Positions 46,175 through 54,272 of a DNA stretch of 64,000 nucleotides are shown here, piece by piece; positions within the stretch are counted from its first letter, which is position 1; every line of letters begins with the position of its first letter. The DNA comes from Micromonospora sp. Llam0. GTDB lineage: Bacteria; Actinomycetota; Actinomycetes; Mycobacteriales; Micromonosporaceae. The stretch lies in assembly GCF_003751085.1 (NCBI RefSeq), contig NZ_RJJY01000001.1, positions 2,790,001 through 2,854,000 on the forward strand, written 5' to 3'. A model generated the notes under the pieces. That model worked only from the letters and a program-made list of their open reading frames with translations, did no database searches and was not told where the DNA came from. A program made the position numbers and the translations under genes.

Positions 46175-47061
46175 GCAAGGGAACGCGACGCATATCCCCG
46201 ACAGGCCGTACTGTGGTGGTCACGGGCGCGTCGTCCGGCCTCGGCCGGGAGGCGGCGCTGCACCTGGCCCGGATCGGTTTCCGGGTCTTCGCCGGAGTAC
46301 GCGCCCCGGCCGACGGCGAGCGGCTGCTCGCGGAGTCGTCGGGCGGCCGGCTGTATCCGCTGCGCATCGACGTGACCCGATCCGATCAGATCCGGCAGGC
46401 GGTCGACGAGGTGACCGGGCGGCTCGGCGACACCGGACTCTGGGGCCTGGTCAACAACGCCGGTGTCGCCCAACCCGGTCCGTTGGAGTGCCTGCCCACG
46501 GCAGCGCTGCGGCGGCAGTTGGAGACGAACGTGATCGGCCAGGTCGAGACCATCCAGGGGTTCCTGCCGATGCTGCGGGCCGGCCGGGGCCGGATCGTGA
46601 ACGTCACCTCGGGGCTCGGCCGGGTCGCGCTGCCGTACCTCGGCGCGTACGCGGCGGCGCAGTTCGCGAAGGAGGCGATCAGCGACAGCCTGCGGCGCGA
46701 GTTGCGTCCGTCCGGCGTCACGGTGTCGGTGGTGCAGCCGGGCGCGATCCGTACCCCGATCTGGGAGAAGCTCGACCAGGCCGGCGAAGAGGTCATCGAC
46801 GGCGCGCCGGAGTCGACCGTGGCGTTGTACCGGGGTCCGTTCCGGGCCTTCCTGCGCGACAACGCACGCCAGGTGCTCCGCAGCAGGACCACACCTGCGC
46901 GGTACGCCCGGACGGTGGCTCGCGCCCTCACCGCGTCCCGGCCGAAGACCCGCTATCCGGTCGGCCCGGACGTCCGGTTCGCCAGCCTGGCCGCCCGGTT
47001 GTTGCCGGACACCCTGATCGACCGCAACCTCGCCGCGCGGGTGCGGCCCCGCGAGGGCTGA
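46171..47061 (+). CDS. SDR-family protein lacking the catalytic lysine
   Basis: A 296-residue classical short-chain dehydrogenase fold. The cofactor loop is VVTGASSGLGREAAL, NNAG appears in GLVNNAGVAQPG, and the serine strand is IVNVTSGLGRV. The active-site tyrosine is in GAYAAAQFAKEA; the residue four after the tyrosine is glutamine where lysine is nearly invariant (YxxxK). PGAIRTPIW is the usual following segment. Loss of the lysine should impair proton relay and cofactor binding, so altered chemistry or a non-catalytic role is possible. GTG 46171 overlaps the acyltransferase stop by 4 bp, so the gene is firmly part of the operon. Confidence 0.85.
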   Translation: MSKGTRRISPTGRTVVVTGASSGLGREAALHLARIGFRVFAGVRAPADGERLLAESSGGRLYPLRIDVTRSDQIRQAVDEVTGRLGDTGLWGLVNNAGVAQPGPLECLPTAALRRQLETNVIGQVETIQGFLPMLRAGRGRIVNVTSGLGRVALPYLGAYAAAQFAKEAISDSLRRELRPSGVTVSVVQPGAIRTPIWEKLDQAGEEVIDGAPESTVALYRGPFRAFLRDNARQVLRSRTTPARYARTVARALTASRPKTRYPVGPDVRFASLAARLLPDTLIDRNLAARVRPREG

Positions 47062-47146
47062 CCCGCCCGCCCCGCGGTGCCGGGCAGAGACCAGGCCCGG
47101 CCCCGGAACCTCGGCTCGTGACGACCGACCTCGAAAGGTGGCCACC

Positions 47147-47626
47147 GTGGACATCGACCAGCAGACCCGGGCGCAGGCGCAGGAGGTGTTCGCCCGCAAC
47201 CTCGAGTACATCACCGCTGGACGCATCCGGGAGTGGGTGGAGTTGTTCGACCCGGCCGGGGTGCTGGAGTTCCCCTATCCGCCGCCGGGCGTGCCGTCCC
47301 GGTTCGTCGGGCACCACGAACTGTACGAGCATATGAAGGACTTCCCGAAGCAATTCGACGTCCACTTCTCCGGCCTCACCTTCCACGAGACCACCGATCC
47401 CGAGCTGGTGATCGCCGAGTTCGTTGGCGAGGGCAGGGGTGTGGTCACCAAACGACCGTTCCACCAGGTCTACATCTCCGTGGTCCGCTTCCGGGACGGC
47501 AGGATCGTCCACTTCCGCGACTTCTGGAACCCGCTGGCGACGATCCGTGCCGCCGCCACGGTCGGCCACATGTGGCGTGGTCTCGTCGATCTGATGCGTC
47601 CGGCATCCAAGCGAGGGCCGGCTTGA
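47147..47626 (+). CDS. SnoaL-like / NTF2-fold protein
   Basis: About 159 residues of the SnoaL-like NTF2 superfamily. The pattern RNLEYITAGRIREWVELFDPAGVLEFPYPP and the later VYISVVRFRDGRIVHFRDFWNP is the classic order of this fold. Members act as small isomerases, cyclases, hydroxylase partners or dehydratases. GTG 47147 is preferred because AAAGGTGG precedes it by 5 nt; GTG 47138 is an alternative. It lies 85 bp after the SDR gene and closes the operon. It may assist a cyclisation or dehydration of the NRPS product; no catalytic residues can be assigned with certainty. Confidence 0.8.
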   Translation: MDIDQQTRAQAQEVFARNLEYITAGRIREWVELFDPAGVLEFPYPPPGVPSRFVGHHELYEHMKDFPKQFDVHFSGLTFHETTDPELVIAEFVGEGRGVVTKRPFHQVYISVVRFRDGRIVHFRDFWNPLATIRAAATVGHMWRGLVDLMRPASKRGPA

Positions 47627-47988
47627 CCTCTCGCCCCTCGCGCCGAAGCCGGACCTCACCTCCTGAAGTGCATTCCTCGCTACGTAAGCACCTCGGGGAT
47701 CCGCAACTGGACGCCGAAGTGTTCGAACAGCGGGAACGTGAGCCCGAACTGGTTGATGGATCACGACCGGCCGCCCGGCGATGGCGGTGTGGGCCAGCCG
47801 CCGCCGGTAGCGGCCGTGCACCCGTGCCGACTCGATGCCACCCCGAGCCCATTCATCCTCACGGACGAGCCGGAACCAGGCTACCCCGCCGGGTCGACGA
47901 CACCATCGACATCAAGACGATCCACGCTTCGGCCAAGAACGACAGAAGGTCAGCTCGGCGGCGGACCTCTTCATGGATGTCAACCGTG
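47627..47988. other. Gene-free junction with gene fragments
   Basis: 362 bp between the second cluster and the WD40 gene with no intact gene. The minus strand carries fragments of two unrelated reading frames. One resembles an ISL3 transposase (47759-47857). The other is a sensible tail (FGLTFPLFEHFGVQL near 47690-47757) ending at a stop at 47680. This marks a recombination scar at the edge of the cluster. Confidence 0.4.
47759..47857 (-). mobile_element. Fragment of an ISL3-like transposase
   Basis: A minus-strand frame reads SARVHGRYRRRLAHTAIAGR followed by PVVI. ISL3 transposases have this pattern near their N-terminal zinc-finger region (RVHxRYxRRLAD, GxPVxI). Only about 33 codons remain and the frame breaks right after. 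Confidence 0.4.
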
Positions 47989-50487
47989 TCACTCAGGGCG
48001 AGGCACGATCTCCCAGATGCGTACGCCGCCGGCCCCATCGCCGGCCGCACCGAACGTATGCCCGTGCGACTGGGTCACGGCGACGCAGGTGACCGCTCCG
48101 GCGAGCCCGTTGACGCGATCCGTCAGGTCACGGCCGGTGGCGGCGTCGAACAGGACCACCGCATTGTCCGCAGCGACCAGGAGAACATCCCGGCCACGTG
48201 CCCTGGCGAAGACGAGCTGCTGGTTCCAGCCGGCATCGGGCCGGGAGTCTATCCCGATCTCTCCGGTGGCCATGTCGCGCAGATAGACGTCCCCCGCTTC
48301 CTCGGGCCAGACGCCCTCGCCTTCGTTCTTCTCCGCGTCGACCCCGTGCGCGGCAGTCAGCCGGCCCTCGACCACGCCGAAGGCGCCGTGCCCGCCGTCG
48401 TCGCTGGTCAGCATCGGTGGAAACAGCGGAGCGGCAGCGGCCACGTCCCACACGGTGATCTGCTGCGTGTCGTCATCGGCGGCCGGGAAGAGGTCGTCGT
48501 GCGGGGCTTCGACGGTCATCGCCACCAGCCGTCCGTCATGGACGGTGATGTCGAGCAGTTGCGCTCCGCCCGGCTGGTACAGAGCGGCCCGTCCCGGTAG
48601 GGGCATCGTGGTGTGCGACTCACCGGTTGCGACGTCCCACACGCACAGGTGCTGGTCGATGACTGCCGCGACCAGGGTGTGGCCGTCCATCTCGGCCGTG
48701 GCCAGCCGACCCGGTTCGGACTCGGACCGGCTGAAGGGCTCACCGACGGGCTCACCGCTCACCGCGTCCCACCGGCGCACCAGGCCTTCACCGCTGGTGA
48801 TCAGAACGTTGCCTGCCAGGGCCAGCCCGTCGACGGTCCCGGATCGGATGATCGGCCCGATGTCGGCACCAGTGGACGCGTCCCAGAAGCGGATCGTGCC
48901 GTCCTCGCTGCCGGAGGCGAAGACCGGAAGGCCGCCGCGCACACCACCGGCGACCGAGGTGACCGAGTCGGTGTGCCCCACACCGCTGAGGAAGTCGATC
49001 ATCCACATGCGCGGCGGACCCCACGTCTCGGCGGACAGCACGACGGGCCGGTCCCGCCACTGGGTGATGGCCAGCGCGGTGACACGGCCGGTGTGGCCGT
49101 GCCACAAAGCGCCGAGCGCCTCGCCGGTGGCGACATCCCACAAGCGGACGGAGCCGTTGTCACCGCCGGTGGCCAACAGCGAATGGCCGTCCATCTCACG
49201 GTACGCGACCGCGGTGACGGCGGCGGTCAGCGCGCCCGTTTCCCGGTCGTACTGCCCGTCGCGCCGCATCAACTCCTCACCGGTGACCGTGTCCCACACG
49301 CGGAACCCACGGCCCTCGACCGCGGCGGCAACCGGTCGGTCCGCCGGGTCCTCCGGCATGGTGACACGGGTGAAGGGGCGTCCAGCGTTGATGTCGTAGA
49401 GCATGTCCGGGTCACCGGAGAGCACCGCCAGGGTGCGACCGGACCGCCGGGCCCAGCCGTTGAACGAGCGGACCGGCCCACCGTAGTAAGGCGACCGGGC
49501 ATCGGTCACCGCCAGCGCACCGGATCTGCCGGCGGTCGCCGTCACGAGCCGGCCGTCGTGCGGCAGGACGGCGGCGACGGTGGCAGTATCCGGCAGCGAC
49601 ACCCGCCGTGATCCGCCTGCTCCCGGTAACCACAGTTCGGCCCGGGCCGAACCGTCCTTGACGAACCACGTCACGGCCGCGGCCAGGCGGTTGTCCCACT
49701 CAGCGAGAGCCAGGCCGCCGAGCGAAGGCTCGACGCCCTCGATCTGCTCCGCGTGCCACAACGCACCCAAGGTGATCTCGGCGGCTGCCGTCACATCCCA
49801 CGCCCGTACGGGAGTCGCCGGCCCCGCCCTCCACACCAGCGAGACGACCAGAACCCGACCCCGGGACACCACAGCCCCTACCAGTGAACCGTGAGCGGCG
49901 AAGGGCTCACCGTAGGGTTCGCCGGTCAGCGCATCGCGCATCTGCCAGGTTTCCCCATCGCCGGCCACGACCAGGAGCCGTCCCCGATGGTGGACGAACG
50001 CGTACCCACCGAAACCGTGCTCCGTGATCACCGTGCCCTCAACCGGATCCCAGACCCGGACCTCTTCCGTGCAACACGCCCCAGCTACCTCCCGCGCATC
50101 GACCACACCGGCGGCCACCGCCCGTATTTGTTCCGGCGCCTGGGCCGGGGGACCGGCCGGCTCCCCCGTCCGGGCGTCCCGTACCACCAGCACACCCCTG
50201 TTCGTGGACGTGACCATCAGTGTGCGTCCCGCCCCCGCGGCGAGCGCCAGCAGGCGCAGGCTATCGGCGCCGTGCAGCACGGACCGGTCCGGCAGCAGCG
50301 CCCCGCTGTCCAGGTCGATGAACCGCACCGGCAGCGACTCCCGGTCGACGCCGGCGAAGACCACCACCTCCCGGCCGTTAGCCACGGCCGGTGTGATCGA
50401 CGCCGGCCAAAGCGAACCCAGCGAAGTACGCAGAATCCGGTGCGGTGGTTGCGCTTCGTCAACTACCCAGCCGGCTCGCTCAGACAT
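47989..50487 (-). CDS. WD40-repeat beta-propeller protein
   Basis: An 832-residue protein made mainly of WD40-like repeats. Recognisable units include LLATGGDNGSVRLWDVATGE, FASGSEDGTIRFWDASTGAD, LVRRWDAVSGEPVGEPFS and LCVWDVATGESH; more degenerate blades run through the N-terminal 400 residues, enough for about two propellers. There is no kinase, signal peptide or membrane segment, unlike the many actinomycete WD40 proteins fused to helices or kinases. I prefer the second ATG (50487), 6 nt after GGGAG. The function is probably scaffolding of a protein complex. Neighbours give no clear partner. Confidence 0.85.
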   Translation of the reverse strand: MSERAGWVVDEAQPPHRILRTSLGSLWPASITPAVANGREVVVFAGVDRESLPVRFIDLDSGALLPDRSVLHGADSLRLLALAAGAGRTLMVTSTNRGVLVVRDARTGEPAGPPAQAPEQIRAVAAGVVDAREVAGACCTEEVRVWDPVEGTVITEHGFGGYAFVHHRGRLLVVAGDGETWQMRDALTGEPYGEPFAAHGSLVGAVVSRGRVLVVSLVWRAGPATPVRAWDVTAAAEITLGALWHAEQIEGVEPSLGGLALAEWDNRLAAAVTWFVKDGSARAELWLPGAGGSRRVSLPDTATVAAVLPHDGRLVTATAGRSGALAVTDARSPYYGGPVRSFNGWARRSGRTLAVLSGDPDMLYDINAGRPFTRVTMPEDPADRPVAAAVEGRGFRVWDTVTGEELMRRDGQYDRETGALTAAVTAVAYREMDGHSLLATGGDNGSVRLWDVATGEALGALWHGHTGRVTALAITQWRDRPVVLSAETWGPPRMWMIDFLSGVGHTDSVTSVAGGVRGGLPVFASGSEDGTIRFWDASTGADIGPIIRSGTVDGLALAGNVLITSGEGLVRRWDAVSGEPVGEPFSRSESEPGRLATAEMDGHTLVAAVIDQHLCVWDVATGESHTTMPLPGRAALYQPGGAQLLDITVHDGRLVAMTVEAPHDDLFPAADDDTQQITVWDVAAAAPLFPPMLTSDDGGHGAFGVVEGRLTAAHGVDAEKNEGEGVWPEEAGDVYLRDMATGEIGIDSRPDAGWNQQLVFARARGRDVLLVAADNAVVLFDAATGRDLTDRVNGLAGAVTCVAVTQSHGHTFGAAGDGAGGVRIWEIVPRPE

Positions 50488-50547
50488 GTCCATCTCCCAT
50501 GACGATCGACTCCGCCATTCATAGCCGACCGGCGCGAGCCTCGGCCG

Positions 50548-50976
50548 GCGGCTCGACCGCGGCGGGGCGGTAGAGTGCGAGGATCGCTTGGCCCCACCGC
50601 CGAAGTCGTGGCCGACCAGGTCGACCGGCGTACCGATGCGGGCCAGTTCGTCGGCCAGTCGCGGTAGCCCTCGAGGTTCGGTGCAAAGCCGGCGGGCAGG
50701 GGTTCACCGAAGCCGGGTGGGCTGAGCGGGATGACGTCACGGTGGCCGAGCACCGCGAGTTCGCCCAGCAGCGGTTCCCATGGCTGAGGTCTCAGGTACT
50801 CCGTGACCGGGGAACTCGGTGGCGAGCGCGTTGAGGTGAGGGAGCTTCTGGGCGCGGGTCACATCGCGCACCGTGCCGCGCACGACATAGCCGTGCTGGA
50901 GCAACTCCTGAATGACGTGTCCCGCTATGAAACCTGAGGCACCAGTGACCAAGACCGTCGGCAACTGTTCAACCAT
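50548..50976 (-). pseudogene. Chimeric remnant: SDR N-terminus joined to an alpha/beta-hydrolase
   Basis: The reading frame starting at 50976 begins as an extended SDR (LPTVLVTGASGFIAGHVIQE) for about 48 residues and then loses the family pattern. From about 50786 another frame reads as an alpha/beta-hydrolase (LGHRDVIPLSPPGFGEPLPA). This shifts frame at the RDW codons, continues as LADELARIGTPVDLVGHDF, and shifts again after GGG. Two broken genes have therefore been joined by deletion. It lies divergently from the TetR gene at 51074, which may once have controlled it. Confidence 0.6.
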
Positions 50977-50997
50977 CTATGAACTCCTCATATTTTA

Positions 50998-51011
50998 GTT
51001 CCGGTCGGAAC
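50998..51011. promoter_or_regulatory. Candidate TetR operator
   Basis: GTTCC-GGTC-GGAAC, a 14-bp inverted repeat with 5-bp arms. It lies between the divergent pseudogene and the TetR gene, the usual site for autoregulation. Confidence 0.4.
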
Positions 51012-51073
51012 GGAACAGAAGTGTATCACTTACGGTCCGCCCGGTACAGATGGCTATGATCGGTGGGGTGGAC

Positions 51074-51676
51074 ATGACGCAGGGGCGACGGATCGGCCGG
51101 CCGCGGGAGTTCGATGCAGACGAGGTACTCGACCGCGCCATGGTCGTTTTCTGGGAGCAGGGTTACGACGCCGTCAGCCTGACCGACCTGACCCGCGCCA
51201 TGGGCATCGGCAAAACCAGCATGTACGGGGCTTTCGGCAACAAGGAACAGCTGTTCCGGGTGGTCCTGGAGCGCTACGCCGACGGCCCAGGCTCCTACGG
51301 GACCCGCGCACTGCAAGAGCCCCGCGCTCGCCAGGTCGGTGAGGCCTACCTTTCCGGCGCAGTCCTGGCGTCCACCCGGCCAGACTGCCCAAGGGGATGT
51401 CTTGGCGTGATGGGCTTCCTTTCCGCCGGCCGTCTCGGGCAAGAGGCTCGCGACGCGTTGAACGCCTGGCGCGACAAGCAACGCCTCGGCCTCCGCGATC
51501 GTTTCCGGCAGGCGGTCGACGAAGGCGATCTGCCCAGCGACTGCGATCCGGATTCACTGGCCGTCTACCTGATGACCCTGGCCAACGGCATTGCCGTCCA
51601 GGCTGCGGGTGGCGCTGATCACGCAGACCTACAGCTGGCGGTCGGCGCCGCGATGCGCAACTGGCCGTCTGTCTGA
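51074..51676 (+). CDS. TetR-family transcriptional regulator
   Basis: About 200 residues. The N-terminal helix-turn-helix is GRPREFDADEVLDRAMVVFW, then YDAVSLTDLTRAMGIGKTSM, then YGAFGNKEQLF, a textbook TetR DNA-binding domain of the subgroup that often controls neighbouring oxidoreductases. The C-terminal half (PDCPRGCLGVMGFLSAG) is the ligand domain, with two cysteines. ATG 51074 follows GGTGGGG; ATG 51050 is an alternative. It is divergent from a broken SDR/hydrolase gene, with a palindrome between. It probably represses its own gene and formerly that neighbour. Confidence 0.9.
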   Translation: MTQGRRIGRPREFDADEVLDRAMVVFWEQGYDAVSLTDLTRAMGIGKTSMYGAFGNKEQLFRVVLERYADGPGSYGTRALQEPRARQVGEAYLSGAVLASTRPDCPRGCLGVMGFLSAGRLGQEARDALNAWRDKQRLGLRDRFRQAVDEGDLPSDCDPDSLAVYLMTLANGIAVQAAGGADHADLQLAVGAAMRNWPSV

Positions 51677-51760
51677 CGGCCCCGTCACCTCGAACGCGCG
51701 ATCAACGAAGCGGTCACCACTGAACCTTCAGGTCGACGAACGGGACGTCGGACCCGGCTG

Positions 51761-52609
51761 TCAGAGACGGGTCGCGGTCCGGACGAGGTCGGCGACGGCC
51801 CGGTTCCGGCTCCGTGGCGGCCAGGCGATGACGGTGGTGATGCGGGGAGCGTCAACGAGAGGAACCGCCACGACGTCCTCGTGCAGCTGGGCCCGGCAGG
51901 AGTTGGGGGCGATCATCATGGTACGGCCGAGCGCGATCAGCTGCAGAAGTTGTGCGTGGTTCCGCACCTCGGGGCCGGGGCCTACGGGGAAGGTGCCGTC
52001 CGGCCGGGGCCAGCGGGGCGCAGGCAGGCCGGCGAGTTCCCTGACATCCGCCACGCCCAGATGCGGACGGCTGGTGAGGGGATGCCCGGCGGGCAGGACG
52101 GCGATCTGGCCCTCGGTGAGCAGTTCCTCGGTGTCGAAGCCGGTGACCTCGTCGATGGGTGGATGCAGGATGGCGAGGTCGGCGTGACCGTTGCGCAGCA
52201 GTCCGGTCTGTTCCCCCGGCCCGCAGAGCATCACGTCGACGTGGATCGAACCGGGCTCGGCGGCGTAGGCGTGCAACAGCTTGGCGAGCAACTCGCTGGA
52301 GGCGCCGGCTTTGATCGCCAAAACGACGCTGGGCCGGCCGGTGGCGGAGAGGACGGCACGCCGGGTACGGTGCTCGGCTGCCTCCAGCGCCTCCAGCGCT
52401 GCTTGCCCCTCGTGCAGGAGCGTCGCGCCGGCTTCGGTGAGCGCCACCGGCCGGCTGTCCCGTTGCAGCAGAGCGGCACCGAGCCGGCGTTCGAGCTGGA
52501 TGATCGTGCGCGACAGCGGCGGCTGCGCGATGCCCAAGCGCTGCGCGGCCCGGCCGAAGTGCAGTTCCTCGGCGACGGCGATGAAGTACCGCAGTTCCCG
52601 GCTGTCCAT
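51761..52609 (-). CDS. LysR-family transcriptional regulator
   Basis: 282 residues. The LysR helix-turn-helix is at the N-terminus (ELRYFIAVAEELHFGRAAQR, then LGIAQPPLSRTIIQLERRLG), followed by the effector-binding domain with the periplasmic-binding-protein fold (ADLAILHPPI, GHPLTSRPHL). ATG 52609 gives the typical LysR length; the longer frame to 52744 is not supported. It is divergent from the NADP-binding gene at 52716, and an ATACC-N5-GGTAT box lies between them. It probably controls the oxidoreductase-SDR-hydrolase operon to its right. Confidence 0.92.
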   Translation of the reverse strand: MDSRELRYFIAVAEELHFGRAAQRLGIAQPPLSRTIIQLERRLGAALLQRDSRPVALTEAGATLLHEGQAALEALEAAEHRTRRAVLSATGRPSVVLAIKAGASSELLAKLLHAYAAEPGSIHVDVMLCGPGEQTGLLRNGHADLAILHPPIDEVTGFDTEELLTEGQIAVLPAGHPLTSRPHLGVADVRELAGLPAPRWPRPDGTFPVGPGPEVRNHAQLLQLIALGRTMMIAPNSCRAQLHEDVVAVPLVDAPRITTVIAWPPRSRNRAVADLVRTATRL

Positions 52610-52643
52610 CGGCCCAGCGTAGATCCGTCTGCGCCACGACGGC

Positions 52644-52658
52644 ATACCTTCTGGGTAT
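52644..52658. promoter_or_regulatory. LysR binding box
   Basis: ATACC, 5-nt spacer, GGTAT: a perfect inverted repeat with T-N11-A geometry in the LysR/oxidoreductase divergent gap. It lies 35 bp from the LysR start and 57 bp from the other start. Confidence 0.6.
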
Positions 52659-52715
52659 GGCGTGTGACCGAGCCGGTCTTGGACCCCGGACAAGCGCGGC
52701 CCGCACGATCGGACC

Positions 52716-53324
52716 ATGAACATCGCCATTCTCGGCACTGGCAAGGTCGGGTCAGCCCTCGGAGTGCGCTTGGCTTCCTCGGGCCATCAGGTCGTGTACG
52801 GATCCCGAGATCCCTCCGCGGCATCCGGGAGGACCGACCGGCGCACGGCCGTGGCGTCCGCCGACGTGGTCGTCACCGCCATTCCCGGCACGGCCGTGCT
52901 CACCACCCTGGACGAGATCGGGGAGGACGTCCTCGGCGACAAGATCGTGCTGGACCCGTCGGCCGCACTGACCGAGCAGCGGACGATGGCCTCGTACGGC
53001 GACAGTATTGCCCATCAGGTGCAGGAGCGTTTCCAGCGGGCCCGGGTCGTCAAGGCGCTCAACACGATGAATCACACGATCATGGTCGACCCGTGGGCCT
53101 CGCTGCCGCAGGCCACCGTCTTCGTCAGCGGGGACGACCAGGCGGCCAAGCGTACGGTGAGCGGTTTGCTCGTGGATCTGGGCTGGCCCCAGGACTGGAT
53201 TCTCGATCTGGGCGACATCGGCACCGCGCTGGCCACCGAGCACGCCGCACCGTTGTTCTTTGCCACCGCCATGGCGCTGCACACTCTCACCTTCAACATT
53301 TCCGTCTCCCGGAGCAGCGAATGA
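52716..53324 (+). CDS. F420-dependent NADP oxidoreductase-like protein
   Basis: A 202-residue Rossmann protein of the NADPH:F420 reductase-like group. The N-terminus MNIAILGTGKVGSALGVRLA and HQVVYGSRDP are the NADP-binding strands; DVVVTAIPGTA and VVKALNTMNH are family-typical. Members transfer hydride between NADP and F420 or act as reductases on other substrates. It is divergent from LysR and overlaps the next SDR gene by 4 bp. It is probably part of a LysR-controlled redox or detoxification operon with the hydrolase downstream. Physiological substrate unknown. Confidence 0.85.
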   Translation: MNIAILGTGKVGSALGVRLASSGHQVVYGSRDPSAASGRTDRRTAVASADVVVTAIPGTAVLTTLDEIGEDVLGDKIVLDPSAALTEQRTMASYGDSIAHQVQERFQRARVVKALNTMNHTIMVDPWASLPQATVFVSGDDQAAKRTVSGLLVDLGWPQDWILDLGDIGTALATEHAAPLFFATAMALHTLTFNISVSRSSE

Positions 53325-54272
53325 GCAGCAGGCAACAGCCCCTCGGTACTGGTTTCACCGCCGCCTCCACCGTCGACGACGTCCTCGCCGGCATCGATCT
53401 CACCGGCCGCAACGTCGTGGTTACCGCCGGGCACACCGGCCTCGGTGCCGTGGTCACCCGCGCTCTGGCCGCGGCAGGCGCGTCGGTGACCGTCGGCGCC
53501 CGCGACCCGCAGCGCGCCGTCACCACGCTGGGCGAGATCAAGGGCGTCGAGATCGCCCCGCTCGACCTGCTCGACCCGGCCTCCGTCACGGCGTTCGCCG
53601 AGCGGTGGACCGGCACCGGCGGTGCTTACCCTCGATCCCCGCGGCTACGAGGCAGAGTTCGCGACGAACTTCCTCGGCCACTTCCAGCTCACCCGCGACC
53701 TGTATCCGGCGTTGCGTGCCGCGCACGGCGCCCGGGTGGTCAACGTGTCCTCCGGCGCACACCGGTTCGCCGGCATACAGTGGGACGACGTCAACCTGCG
53801 CGACAACTACCACGCCGGTCTCGCGTACGCCCAATCCAAAGCCGCCGTCGTGCTGCTGGCCGTCGAGGTCGACCGCCGCTGGGCCGATGACGGCATCCAC
53901 GGGTACGCGGTACATCCCGGCGTGGTGGTCGGCACGAGCCTCAACAGTGCAGTCGGCAACGACGCGCTGCGCGCCATGGGCCTGATCGACGACGCCGGCA
54001 ATCCCATCATCGATCCCGCCGTCGGCAAGAAGACCCCGCAGCAGGGTACGAGCACCATCGCGTTCGCGGCGGCCACCAGCCCCCTGCTCGACGACATCGG
54101 CGGCGTCTACCTCAAGGACAACGACATCTCGCCGGTCAACGACGAACAGGCCCCGGTCACCGCCGACAGCATCCCCTCCGAGGTCGCCTCGCACGCCATC
54201 GACCCCGGATCGGCCCGGCGGCTCTGGGAACTTGCCAAAACCATGCTCGCGAAGAACGGAAATCAGCAGTGA
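53321..54272 (+). pseudogene. SDR gene with internal deletion and frameshift
   Basis: The first 100 codons from ATG 53321 encode the N-terminus of a classical SDR (LTGRNVVVTAGHTGLGAVVT) ending at FAERWTGTGG. The pattern then resumes in another frame from about 53622 as TLDPRGYEAEFATNFLGHFQ and continues with VVNVSSGAHR, LAYAQSKAAV and on to 54272. The expected segment with the NNAG motif is missing at the junction near 53620, so about 15 codons were lost together with the frame. The protein cannot be made as one chain. Both halves keep good codon use, so the lesion looks recent, or it is an assembly error. Confidence 0.7.

Noticed and set aside
46928..47821. 297-codon minus-strand frame over the SnoaL gene
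   Set aside because: Only its first 30 or so codons resemble an ISL3 transposase; the rest is antisense shadow.
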